A DNA stretch of 8,165 nucleotides from Chloroflexota bacterium (GCA_021796315.1 JAJYOH010000255.1:1-8165); one strand, 5' to 3'. Positions 1 through 5,864 are shown, numbered from the stretch's first letter. Notes: generated by a model from the letters alone, not told the origin. Made by a program: numbers and translations.

Positions 1-582
1 TGGATCAATATATTGAACGCGAACATTGTCCGGCACGTTGAGGCTAATCGGTGCATAGTTGAGGATGGCTCTTATTCCCGCCTGCACCAGTTTATCGGCC
101 ACAGCCTGTGCCATCGAAGCCGGGACTGTGATCATCGCCATTTTGATTCTTGCTGAGTGAATGCGCTCCACCAATTTGGCTGTATCTTCAATGATAAAAT
201 CGCCGACTTTCTGTCCAACCTTGGCCGGATCGTTGTCGAAAATTATGGCGACGCGAAAGCCGCGGTTGGTGAATCCCTGATAGCGGGCCAGGGCATGCCC
301 CATGTCGCCTGCGCCGACGATGACAACATCCCACATACGGTTGACATTCAGGATCTCTCTCAATTTATCGATCAGGAATGAAATCGAATAGCCGGTTCCC
401 TGTTTGCCAAATTCGCCGAATTGGGAAATATCCTTGCGAATTTGCGCAGCAGAGATTCCGACATGTTCGCCCAATTCCTTCGATGAGGTGGTTTGCTTCC
501 CGTTTTCAGCCATGCGTTGCATTGCGCGTAAATAAACAGGAAGACGACCGATGATAATATCGGGGATCTTATCTACCTTCAT
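1..582 (-). CDS. rex: Redox-sensing transcriptional repressor Rex (3' end cut off by window edge)
   Basis: Rex is a cytoplasmic homodimer that senses the NADH/NAD+ ratio and represses fermentative and respiratory genes when NADH is low. I translated the minus strand from the ATG at 582-580: 194 codons stay open to base 1. Residues 1-80 are the winged helix, with the near-invariant family stretches AAQIRKDISQFGEFGKQGTGY (in part, about 45-65). A Rossmann fold follows, with GAGDMG at 90-95 for dinucleotide binding and an acidic residue at the end of the second strand (FDNDP, D116), as expected for NAD(H). NYAPISLNVP near the end is also typical. Rex proteins are usually about 205-220 residues, so roughly 10-25 residues are missing at the edge. 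The start is supported by GAGGGT at 593-588, five bases before the ATG. The gene lies downstream of the SH3b lipoprotein gene on the same strand, but a 285-base gap and its own promoter suggest separate transcription. Confidence 0.96.
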   Translation of the reverse strand, partial: MKVDKIPDIIIGRLPVYLRAMQRMAENGKQTTSSKELGEHVGISAAQIRKDISQFGEFGKQGTGYSISFLIDKLREILNVNRMWDVVIVGAGDMGHALARYQGFTNRGFRVAIIFDNDPAKVGQKVGDFIIEDTAKLVERIHSARIKMAMITVPASMAQAVADKLVQAGIRAILNYAPISLNVPDNVRVQYIDP

Positions 583-614
583 AGTACACCCTCGCCTTAC
601 TGGATTTGAGAGTA

Positions 615-643
615 AATCTACCATAAAATTTGATTTTGTACAA
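615..643 (-). promoter_or_regulatory. Possible rex promoter
   Basis: On the minus strand TTGTAC (643-638) and TAGATT (620-615) are separated by 17 bases. They match the -35 and -10 consensus at 3/6 and 4/6 positions. This would place the transcription start near 608 and leave a short leader carrying the GAGGGT ribosome binding site. The match is weak; the optimal spacing and the overlap with the Rex operator are the main support. Confidence 0.35.
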
Positions 644-653
644 TTCTCCACAA
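636..653. promoter_or_regulatory. Probable Rex operator (ROP box), autoregulatory
   Basis: TTGTACAATTCTCCACAA is an 18-base imperfect palindrome. It matches 11 of the 14 fixed positions of the published Rex consensus TTGTGAAnnnnTTCACAA, including both outer TTGT/ACAA ends. It lies 53 bases upstream of the rex start codon and covers the likely -35 element, where binding would block RNA polymerase. Autoregulation of rex is known in several bacteria; that it occurs here is inferred from position and match. Confidence 0.6.
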
Positions 654-867
654 GTTCGGTACAAATAAAAAGGCGACCAAAAATTTAAGCCTGTCCAAAA
701 ACTGGCAAAGATCATTGGCTTATTATCCTGGAAAACAAACGCATCTTATAGAATTTCAATAGTCGTTCCCACAAGGCTGTGCAGGACAGCCAAGTACAGG
801 AGTCGGCTATCCTGTCTGCCGGATACAATATTTTCGCAGAGCCCGGGTTCACCGCTTTATGAAAAAT

Positions 868-1986
868 TTATGGCGTTGCACTCAGTTCCAAAGTGTAATG
901 CGTGTACTCCAGCCCACCACTGACAGAGTGAGTCGTCAGCCGCACGAGATAACTTTGTCCGGCGTTCACGTTCAATACTTTACGTTCGCCGCATGATAAC
1001 TCTCCCCAGTTTTGCAGCGGCGCGTTGTTTTGCCAGAGTTCCACACTTAACGTGCCATTGCCCGCGCAAATCAAGCTGGCAGAAATGCTCGTATTGTACG
1101 GAGTGAACCGAATCCAATCTTCTGCGTCGCCACTCGGCGCGGATACATCGCTCGAATAAATCATAGATCGTGTGCCTGTTGGCGAGAAGGTGATGTTCAC
1201 GGCAGGCGCTTGTTGCGAATCATTATCCTGTAATGCGGCGACCAGCGTGGGCGTAATCGTCGGTAGGATAACTGTCGGCGTGCCTGTGCTAATCACATCG
1301 CCGCCTCCACCGATGATCGGCAAATTTTCCGTGCCGCTGGCTTGCACATACGCCGCAGTGACCCAGCCTTTTCCATCCGGCCCATTTGCGAAAACAATCT
1401 GCAGCCAAATGCCATTGGCATCCTTGCCGATCAGCGTGACAACATCTTTTGGGTTCAACGTGCCGAGCGCATTGAAGTCCGTGCCTGGCCCGCTGCGGAT
1501 GTTGACCTGTTGAATGACCACACCGCTTGGTCCGGATGAAGATCCGCTTTCATTAGCGGACGTTGGAGCGGGCGCGGCCCCAATGACCGGAACCGCGTCA
1601 TTGTTCTTGACCTCCACATACTGCGCCGTGACCCAGCCCTTTCCATCGGATGCTTGTGCGAAGATGATTTGATACCAATTCCCGCTTGGATCTTTTCCGA
1701 TGATCTGAACTTTTGCAGAGGGATTGATCATTCCTAAAGTCGCGCCCGCCGTGGATGGCTCGCCGCGTACATTGACTCTGGTGGATGTTGTCCCCTCGAT
1801 TGGCGCGGGCGTGGGAGCGGCTGTCGGAGGCTGAGCTGTTTGGGTCGGGGGAGGAGGCGTGGTCGGCGGCAAGGTGGAGGTGATGATGAAAATCGTCGGC
1901 GTGGCCGCGTCCGGCAACGTCATGTTAAGTCCGCAACCGGATGTAAGCAGAGCGAACACTGCGATGAAGAAAATAGTTTTATGCAC
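868..1986 (-). CDS. Lipoprotein with two SH3b modules and a C-terminal beta-rich domain
   Basis: This is a predicted surface lipoprotein of 372 residues; its ligand is unknown. The start is GTG at 1986. Residues 1-17 are a lipoprotein signal peptide ending in LTSGC, so Cys18 would be lipidated. A Thr/Pro-rich spacer spans about 28-67. Two SH3b (bacterial SH3, SH3_3-type) modules follow at about 66-126 and 156-216, each with V-N-[VI]-R-x-x-P and a closing GKGWVTAxYV strand. The modules sit in a 90-residue tandem unit that also includes the linker motif P-[VI]-I-G (133-136 and 223-226). After a second low-complexity linker, residues 262-372 look like a beta-sandwich with two cysteines (C307, C332), perhaps similar to pre-peptidase C-terminal domains; I do not recognise the family. 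SH3b domains usually bind peptidoglycan or peptides, which fits an envelope role. There is no Shine-Dalgarno sequence, and a TACAAT hexamer six bases before GTG suggests a leaderless message. Confidence 0.93.
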   Translation of the reverse strand: MHKTIFFIAVFALLTSGCGLNMTLPDAATPTIFIITSTLPPTTPPPPTQTAQPPTAAPTPAPIEGTTSTRVNVRGEPSTAGATLGMINPSAKVQIIGKDPSGNWYQIIFAQASDGKGWVTAQYVEVKNNDAVPVIGAAPAPTSANESGSSSGPSGVVIQQVNIRSGPGTDFNALGTLNPKDVVTLIGKDANGIWLQIVFANGPDGKGWVTAAYVQASGTENLPIIGGGGDVISTGTPTVILPTITPTLVAALQDNDSQQAPAVNITFSPTGTRSMIYSSDVSAPSGDAEDWIRFTPYNTSISASLICAGNGTLSVELWQNNAPLQNWGELSCGERKVLNVNAGQSYLVRLTTHSVSGGLEYTHYTLELSATP

Positions 1987-1998
1987 GCGATAATTGTA
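1987..1998 (-). promoter_or_regulatory. -10 element adjacent to the SH3b lipoprotein start (possible leaderless promoter)
   Basis: TACAAT (1998-1993, minus strand) matches the -10 consensus at 5 of 6 positions and is followed by six bases and then the GTG start codon. Transcription would begin at or next to the start codon. No good -35 element is seen 16-18 bases upstream, and the 56 bases between the GTG and the tRNA terminator contain no ribosome binding site. Confidence 0.35.
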
Positions 1999-2042
1999 AT
2001 CCAGCGCTTGGAAGTGGGTCGCGCCTTTTAATTCGAGATAAC

Positions 2043-2062
2043 AAAAACCGCCTTTCGGCGGT
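2043..2062 (-). terminator. Rho-independent terminator of the tRNA-Arg gene
   Basis: On the minus strand ACCGCC-GAAA-GGCGGT forms a perfect six-pair stem with a stable GAAA tetraloop, directly followed by a run of Ts (2047-2043). It starts 12 bases beyond the tRNA 3' end. It separates the tRNA from the SH3b lipoprotein gene, which must therefore have its own promoter. Confidence 0.88.
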
Positions 2063-2073
2063 GTTGGATCAGG

Positions 2074-2145
2074 CGCCCCCGCGCAGGCTCGAACTGCGGC
2101 TTTCGGCTCCGGAGGCCGACGCTCTATCCACTGAGCTACGGGGGC
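2074..2145 (-). tRNA. tRNA-Arg (anticodon CCG)
   Basis: This 72-base tRNA folds as a full cloverleaf on the minus strand. The acceptor stem GCCCCCG/CGGGGGC has seven pairs. The D arm is GCTC-AGTGGATA-GAGC. The anticodon stem TCGGC/GCCGA has loop CTCCGGA, giving anticodon CCG, which reads the Arg codon CGG. The variable loop is AAGC. The T arm CGCAG-TTCGAGC-CTGCG has the canonical TTCGA loop. The discriminator base is G. The genome continues CCT, so CCA is not encoded and must be added by tRNA nucleotidyltransferase. The gene lies between the PrsW terminator and its own terminator, so it is probably a single transcription unit. Confidence 0.96.
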
Positions 2146-2155
2146 ACGCGCACGA

Positions 2156-2161
2156 ATTTTA
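2156..2161 (-). promoter_or_regulatory. Possible -10 element of the tRNA-Arg gene
   Basis: TAAAAT (2161-2156, minus strand) matches TATAAT at 5 of 6 positions and lies 10 bases before the mature tRNA 5' end, the right distance for a very short leader. No -35 match is visible at normal spacing, where the end of the PrsW terminator hairpin lies. Confidence 0.3.
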
Positions 2162-2171
2162 TCATGATAAT

Positions 2172-2228
2172 AAAAAACTTCGGAAGTCTTCGCGATGCAA
2201 GCCTTTTGGTGCGAGACTACCGAAGTTT
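2172..2228 (-). terminator. Terminator of the PrsW-family gene
   Basis: AAACTTCGG (2228-2220 as read on the minus strand) pairs perfectly with CCGAAGTTT (2183-2175). The stem extends inward through AGTCT/AGACT and CGC/GCG, with one mismatch and one bulged base. It is followed by six Ts (2177-2172). It begins five bases after the PrsW stop codon. It is unusually long for an intrinsic terminator, with a loop of about 17 bases. Confidence 0.85.
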
Positions 2229-2232
2229 GTGT

Positions 2233-3207
2233 TTACGCTTTTACTTGCGGAGCTAGTGCGGCCAATTCAGTTCGCAGTTTTTGAACGATCGCCAGATTGC
2301 CGCCTTCATCACCGAGTTTGGAATATTCTTCCTTCTTGAACGCCAATTCGCCACAAGTGCGGAAGAAACGCGCTGCCGATGGGCCGCCTGTGAAAAGGGC
2401 TGTGCTCATCGTCATCGGTGATAACGCCTTTCGGAATTGTGCCTGTGAGATCAGGCCCGAAGCGACTTCCTCCTGCAATTGTTTTTGCATGATGGCGCGT
2501 TCGCGTCCGATCATGATGAAGATAAAGAGCGCCATGAAAAACCAGCCCGACCAATCCAGCAGGCTTCCCAGCGCAAAGCCCGTCACTCCGCCCACGAAAC
2601 TTCCGAAGCTGTTGTGGAAAGCGTGCAGAAAAACCGCCGTAAAATAGCCGGTCGGAACCGCGATAATTTTGACCAGCACATTCCTGTTCAAGCGCGCCAC
2701 TGCCAGGCCGATCCCTGTGAAGGCTGTATAAAATGGATGTTGCCAGGGAACGACAATTACGCGGACGAAAACCAACTGCCATAATCCGTTCCAGCCGCCT
2801 TCCTGAAACCCATGACCGTAAATGTATAAAATATTTTCTGTCGCTGCGAAGCCCAATGCCACTATTCCGGCATAGATAACTCCATCCAGGATCGAATCAA
2901 ATTCTTTGCGGAAGAAAAGGAAAATTATCAACACCGCCAACCCTTTGAGTCCCTCTTCCACAAAAGGCGCGACCAGTGAAGCTGTGGCTTGGTCAGCCAC
3001 ATCGCCGGAACCCGTCAGCGCATAAATGCTGTAACCAAAGATGGTATTGATCACGAATGCGCCGCCTGCCGCAACTACTGCGCCCCAAAAGAATGCTCCG
3101 CCCAACAACGCCAGTGGTTCTTTTTCATAACGATCCAGCCAGTACACGAACATTGCCATCAGAAAAGCAGGCACGAACGCAAAAAACAACGAAACGATAA
3201 GGGCCAT
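2233..3207 (-). CDS. PrsW-family intramembrane metalloprotease
   Basis: The 324-residue product is a multi-pass membrane protein of the PrsW family (MEROPS M82, COG2339, related to the wider ABI/CAAX-protease clan). Bacillus subtilis PrsW cuts the anti-sigma factor RsiW; the substrate here is unknown and no sigma/anti-sigma pair is in view. Family motifs are clear: DRYEKEP (25-31) after the first helix, EEGLK (E84, E85, K88), ATEN (122-125), HPFYTAFTG (H157) and HAFHNSF (H195, H198). I count about seven hydrophobic helices up to residue 235. A soluble tail (about 236-324) has an E-E-V-A-S-G-L-I-S region followed by a helical segment (GELAFKKEEYSKLGDEGGN). Such tails occur in other PrsW-like proteins of filamentous and soil bacteria, from memory. 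The start at 3207 is fixed by GGAGGAGA ending five bases upstream. The gene lies 62 bases after the DUF2344 gene on the same strand and ends in a strong terminator. Confidence 0.93.
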   Translation of the reverse strand: MALIVSLFFAFVPAFLMAMFVYWLDRYEKEPLALLGGAFFWGAVVAAGGAFVINTIFGYSIYALTGSGDVADQATASLVAPFVEEGLKGLAVLIIFLFFRKEFDSILDGVIYAGIVALGFAATENILYIYGHGFQEGGWNGLWQLVFVRVIVVPWQHPFYTAFTGIGLAVARLNRNVLVKIIAVPTGYFTAVFLHAFHNSFGSFVGGVTGFALGSLLDWSGWFFMALFIFIMIGRERAIMQKQLQEEVASGLISQAQFRKALSPMTMSTALFTGGPSAARFFRTCGELAFKKEEYSKLGDEGGNLAIVQKLRTELAALAPQVKA

Positions 3208-3256
3208 GATTCTCCTCCGCAGAAAGTTTAGCGACCGCGCTGGTCGCCCAGAAATT

Positions 3257-3284
3257 ATTGTACTGATTATTATTGAAAAAGCAA
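3257..3284 (-). promoter_or_regulatory. Possible promoter of the PrsW-family gene
   Basis: On the minus strand TTGCTT (3284-3279) and TACAAT (3262-3257) are 16 bases apart and match the consensus at 3/6 and 5/6. The -35 part lies in the last codons of the DUF2344 gene. Transcription would start near 3250. The leader would contain a six-pair hairpin GCGACC/GGTCGC (3231-3236 with 3242-3247) before the strong ribosome binding site. The gene could also be read from the upstream operon. Confidence 0.3.
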
Positions 3285-3932
3285 GCGGGTTCTTTCAGTC
3301 TGTGTGCTATCCGAGGAAATTTCCAGCGCGTCCAAAACTTCATCAGGACGTCCTGTCGCACCTTCGCGCGCTGAAAGCCGCATAAATACCCTCACCTCTT
3401 GCCCCTCTCCTCGCGAAGCACTCCCGAAGGGAGCAGGGAGAGGGGATGGGATGAGGGAGAGTTCTTCGATCAATGGACGCAGGTCGTATTTTTTGCCGCG
3501 ACGTTCGCGCGGAATGGATGTGCTTGTCAGCAATTCTTCGATCTTGCGCTTCAATTCGGGTTCGTCAACGGCTTCCGTCAAAGTGGCCTCATACTCGGCT
3601 GACAGCACCTGCGTCTGGACTGCGGGCGCGCGTTCGTCCACGTTTTCCACCTTCAAGATCCCGATGCCCGATGGCATGGCCGCTTGCAGACGTTTCGGCA
3701 ATTCGGTCAGATCCATTTCTTCGTTCAGGCGCATGTCGAGCACTTCACAGCGCGAGGAAAAACCCAAAGGCAGGGCGGCGGCGATATGAATCTTGGGCTG
3801 AGGATGAAATCCTTGCGAGTACGCCAGCGGAAGTCCGGCGCGACGCGTGCCGCGTTCCCAGATCGTGTTCAAGTCGAGATGTCCGATGTAGCGCAACGCG
3901 CCCGTCTTCGCGAACGTGATCCTGATTCTCAT
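3270..3932 (-). CDS. TIGR03936/DUF2344 radical SAM-linked protein
   Basis: The 220-residue product belongs to DUF2344 (TIGR03936), a family found beside, or fused to, a TIGR03960 radical SAM protein. Its biochemical role is not established; the constant pairing implies a shared modification task. Diagnostic stretches are MRIRITFAKTGALRYIGHLD (1-20), the R-R-A-G-L-P-L-A-Y-S-Q-G-F-H-P-Q-P-K region (30-47), and a late RPDEVLDAL (195-203). The ATG at 3932 shares one base with the TAA of the upstream radical SAM gene (TAATG), so translation is probably coupled; only a weak GGTGA lies upstream. Oddly, residues 159-181 (IPSPLPAPFG then SASRGEGQ) are not family sequence. They are the in-frame translation of a 69-base palindromic repeat placed between YDLRPLIEEL and VFMRLSAREG, probably in a surface loop. 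The frame stays open, so the protein is probably functional. Confidence 0.92.
   Translation of the reverse strand: MRIRITFAKTGALRYIGHLDLNTIWERGTRRAGLPLAYSQGFHPQPKIHIAAALPLGFSSRCEVLDMRLNEEMDLTELPKRLQAAMPSGIGILKVENVDERAPAVQTQVLSAEYEATLTEAVDEPELKRKIEELLTSTSIPRERRGKKYDLRPLIEELSLIPSPLPAPFGSASRGEGQEVRVFMRLSAREGATGRPDEVLDALEISSDSTQTERTRLLFQ
3389..3457. repeat. Imperfect palindromic repeat inserted in the DUF2344 gene
   Basis: Three nested arm pairs are visible: CCCTCA (3389-3394) with TGAGGG (3452-3457), CCCCTCTCC (3402-3410) with GGAGAGGGG (3437-3445), and CTCCC (3421-3425) with GGGAG (3429-3433) around GAA. The composition and layout resemble the dispersed palindromic repeats that in many genomes translate as P-S-P...G-E-G. 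The span is 69 bases, a multiple of three, so the host frame is kept. Other copies cannot be seen in this window. Confidence 0.8.
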
Positions 3933-5860
3933 TAATCACCAACTACTGACAACTGATGACTGTCCACTGATAACTGTTTACTGACGGGGCTTTTCACATC
4001 CGGACATTTCCAAACTTCACCCGGATTTTCGCGGCGGATATTTGCAAAGGTCGGCAAAATGCCGCACGCAAAACAATTCAAGCGGCAGTCCACGCGGATC
4101 TTGCCCTCAAGCGATTGCCGGAAATCTTGGAACAGGAAATTCTTTCGCACAGCGGTGGTGATGTGATCCCAGGGAAAAACTTCGTCGGTGCGGCGCTGGC
4201 GATAAGTGTAAAACGCGATGTCGAGATCGTGCTCCGAAAAAGCCGCTTCCCAGATTCCATATTTGTTGTGGTCATTCCAGGCATCAAACTTTGCGCCATT
4301 TTTCCAGGCCGTGTAAATAACTTCAGCCATACGTCTGTCGCCGCGTGTCAACCAGGCTTCGAGCAGACTGTCGTCTGGTTCCGTCCAACTTAATTTGATG
4401 TTGCGATCGCGCAGTTCGCGGTGCAACAAATTTTGTTTGGCAATGATATTTTCGCGCGTGTCGACAGAAACCCATTGGAACGGCGTCTGTGGTTTGGGCA
4501 CGAACGTGCTCACGCCCGCATTGAGCTTGACCTTCATGCCCGCCACTTTGCGTCCTTCGGCAATGACGCGCTTGCACAAATCAGCGATGGCTTGCACATC
4601 TTCCAATGTTTCCGACGGATGACCGATCATGAAATACAACTTGATGGTCGTCCAGCCGCGGCGATAGATTTCGCGTGTGGTGTTAATGATTTCTTCGTTG
4701 GGAATAAATTTGTTGATGATGCGACGCATCCGTTCGGTGGCAGCTTCAGGGGCGAGCGTGAACCCGCCCGAATAATGTTCGCGCAGTTTATCTATCAAAT
4801 CCACCGACACTGATTCGATGCGCAAGGAGGGAAGCGAGACGGTCAGCTTGCGTCCCTTGAATCTTTCGCTGACTTTATTGACCAGCTCAACGACATAACT
4901 GAAGTCAGATGACGACAACGAGAGCAAGGCCAACTCTTCGAAGCCGGTTGCGTTGACGGCGGCTTCTGCGGCGTCAACGATTTGGTCCACGCTTCGTTCG
5001 CGGACCGGGCGCGTGATCATGCCCGCCTGGCAGAATCTACACCCGCGCGTGCATCCGCGCATAATTTCCACCGATACGCGGTTGTGTACCGTTTCGATGT
5101 TTGGCACGATGAAGTTTGTCGGTGGGGGAGGCAGGTGCGCCGCGATGCGTTTAACAATTGGGTTGGCGATGCCTGCGATGAGCGTCTCAACAAGCGAGAC
5201 CGTGCCATCATCCAGATAATGAGGCTCGTAGAATTTTGGCACATACACGCCGGGGATTTTTGCCAGCGCGATTAATTTCTCGTCACGGGTCTTGTTGGCT
5301 TGAATGGCATTGATGATTTCGTGAATGACTTCCTCGCCTTCGCCGATGACAAAAGCATCAATGAAAGCATGCATCGGCTCGGGGTTGGTGGCGGCGTGTC
5401 CGCCTGCGATAATGATGGGATGCTCACCAGTGCGGTCTTTGCTGCGGACCGGAATCCCAGCCAGGTCGAGGATGTTGAGCGTGTTGGTGTAGAGCGTTTC
5501 ATAGGGCAGGGAAAAACCGATCAGGTCGAATCCGACCACGGGTCGTTTTGATTCGAGCGTATATAACGGAATCCCGTGTTCGCGCATCCGGGACTCCATG
5601 TCGGTCCACGGTGCGTAGGTGCGTTCCGCCAACGCATCATCTCGGTGATTGACCTCATCGTATAAAATTTTCAGCCCAACATTGGAAACACCGATATCGT
5701 AAATATCGGGAAAAATAAACGCGACTTTGGTGCGGATTTTGTCCCAATCCTTGACAGTGATGTTGAGTTCGCCGCCTACGTAGCGCCCGGGTTTTTCCAC
5801 TTTTAAGAGAATCCGCTCGAGGCGGGCTTGGATTTCGCTTGGAGTCAGCATAGGCGGCAT
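3932..5860 (-). CDS. TIGR03960-type B12-binding-domain radical SAM protein
   Basis: The 642-residue protein is a radical SAM enzyme of the TIGR03960 family, substrate unknown. Residues about 45-180 form a cobalamin-binding-like domain (FIFPDIYDIGVSN, then IIIAGGHAATNPEPM and VIGEGEEV). The radical SAM core starts at about 260, with C270-x3-C274-x2-C277 (GCTRGCRFC) to hold the 4Fe-4S cluster that cleaves S-adenosylmethionine, and includes a TLAPEAATERMR stretch (368-379). A second C-x3-C-x2-C (C592, C596, C599) near the end could hold another cluster or zinc. Residues 626-640 (VSKQLSVDSHQLSVV) are encoded by a heptamer repeat and are a non-family tail. The stop overlaps the DUF2344 start (TAATG). 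I keep the outer ATG at 5860, but the ATG at 5851 (Met4) is likely the true start: there is no Shine-Dalgarno site, and a perfect TATAAT overlaps the outer ATG. The family often lies near rng and rplU/rpmA; those genes are absent here. Confidence 0.94.
   Translation of the reverse strand: MPPMLTPSEIQARLERILLKVEKPGRYVGGELNITVKDWDKIRTKVAFIFPDIYDIGVSNVGLKILYDEVNHRDDALAERTYAPWTDMESRMREHGIPLYTLESKRPVVGFDLIGFSLPYETLYTNTLNILDLAGIPVRSKDRTGEHPIIIAGGHAATNPEPMHAFIDAFVIGEGEEVIHEIINAIQANKTRDEKLIALAKIPGVYVPKFYEPHYLDDGTVSLVETLIAGIANPIVKRIAAHLPPPPTNFIVPNIETVHNRVSVEIMRGCTRGCRFCQAGMITRPVRERSVDQIVDAAEAAVNATGFEELALLSLSSSDFSYVVELVNKVSERFKGRKLTVSLPSLRIESVSVDLIDKLREHYSGGFTLAPEAATERMRRIINKFIPNEEIINTTREIYRRGWTTIKLYFMIGHPSETLEDVQAIADLCKRVIAEGRKVAGMKVKLNAGVSTFVPKPQTPFQWVSVDTRENIIAKQNLLHRELRDRNIKLSWTEPDDSLLEAWLTRGDRRMAEVIYTAWKNGAKFDAWNDHNKYGIWEAAFSEHDLDIAFYTYRQRRTDEVFPWDHITTAVRKNFLFQDFRQSLEGKIRVDCRLNCFACGILPTFANIRRENPGEVWKCPDVKSPVSKQLSVDSHQLSVVGD
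3945..3986. repeat. Six-unit tandem heptamer repeat ACTGNNN
   Basis: ACTG recurs exactly every seven bases at 3945, 3952, 3959, 3966, 3973 and 3980. The three variable bases are ACA, ATG, TCC, ATA, TTT and ACG. It covers the last codons of the radical SAM gene and ends just before the start of the DUF2344 gene. Seven bases by three frames gives a seven-residue protein period (QLSV at 629-632 and 636-639). Heptamer arrays of this kind are known as short tandem repeats in cyanobacteria and appear in other environmental bacteria. Confidence 0.85.
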
Positions 5861-5864
5861 TATA
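5859..5864 (-). promoter_or_regulatory. -10 element of the radical SAM operon (possible leaderless start)
   Basis: A perfect TATAAT (5864-5859, minus strand) overlaps the outer ATG of the radical SAM gene and lies seven bases before the next in-frame ATG (5851). A clear -35 is not seen at 16-18 bases. Immediately upstream an inverted repeat, TTGATA (5866-5871) and TATCAA (5877-5882) with five bases between, lies where a regulator could bind. Confidence 0.45.

Larger units (their letters stand above)
583..867. other. Non-coding gap between the SH3b lipoprotein gene and rex, with competing hairpins
   Basis: There is no coding frame of note in this gap. The rex promoter and operator occupy 608-664. 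At 775-819 three segments can pair in two exclusive ways: GGCTGT (775-780) with ACAGCC (786-791) around a five-base loop, or CAGGACAGCC (782-791) with GGCTATCCTG (805-814) with one mismatch and a 13-base loop. Neither hairpin is followed by a T run on either strand, so I do not call a terminator for the lipoprotein gene. A minus-strand pair TTGTGG (773-768) and TATAAG (749-744), 18 bases apart, could be an additional weak promoter toward rex. Confidence 0.4.

Noticed and set aside
157..381. Open plus-strand frame opposite rex
   Set aside because: It is antisense to a clearly conserved Rex coding region and has no recognisable protein features or ribosome binding site.
842..852. CCCGGGTTCACC resembling the end of a tRNA T arm
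   Set aside because: No acceptor, D or anticodon stem can be folded around it on either strand.
2159..2170. Perfect 12-base palindrome TTATCATGATAA as an operator
   Set aside because: It lies in the AT-rich spacer between a terminator and a tRNA gene and overlaps the likely -10; with a single copy in view it could be chance.
2043..2232. tRNA-Arg as an integration site of a mobile element
   Set aside because: There is no integrase gene, no second copy of the tRNA 3' end, and the flanking genes are ordinary chromosomal genes.
3304..3942. Several overlapping plus-strand frames opposite the DUF2344 gene
   Set aside because: They are shadows of a GC-richer coding gene; the minus-strand frame has the family motifs and the coupled start.
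3945..3986. Heptamer array as a CRISPR
   Set aside because: The units are seven bases with three variable positions; there are no repeat-spacer units of CRISPR length and no cas genes.
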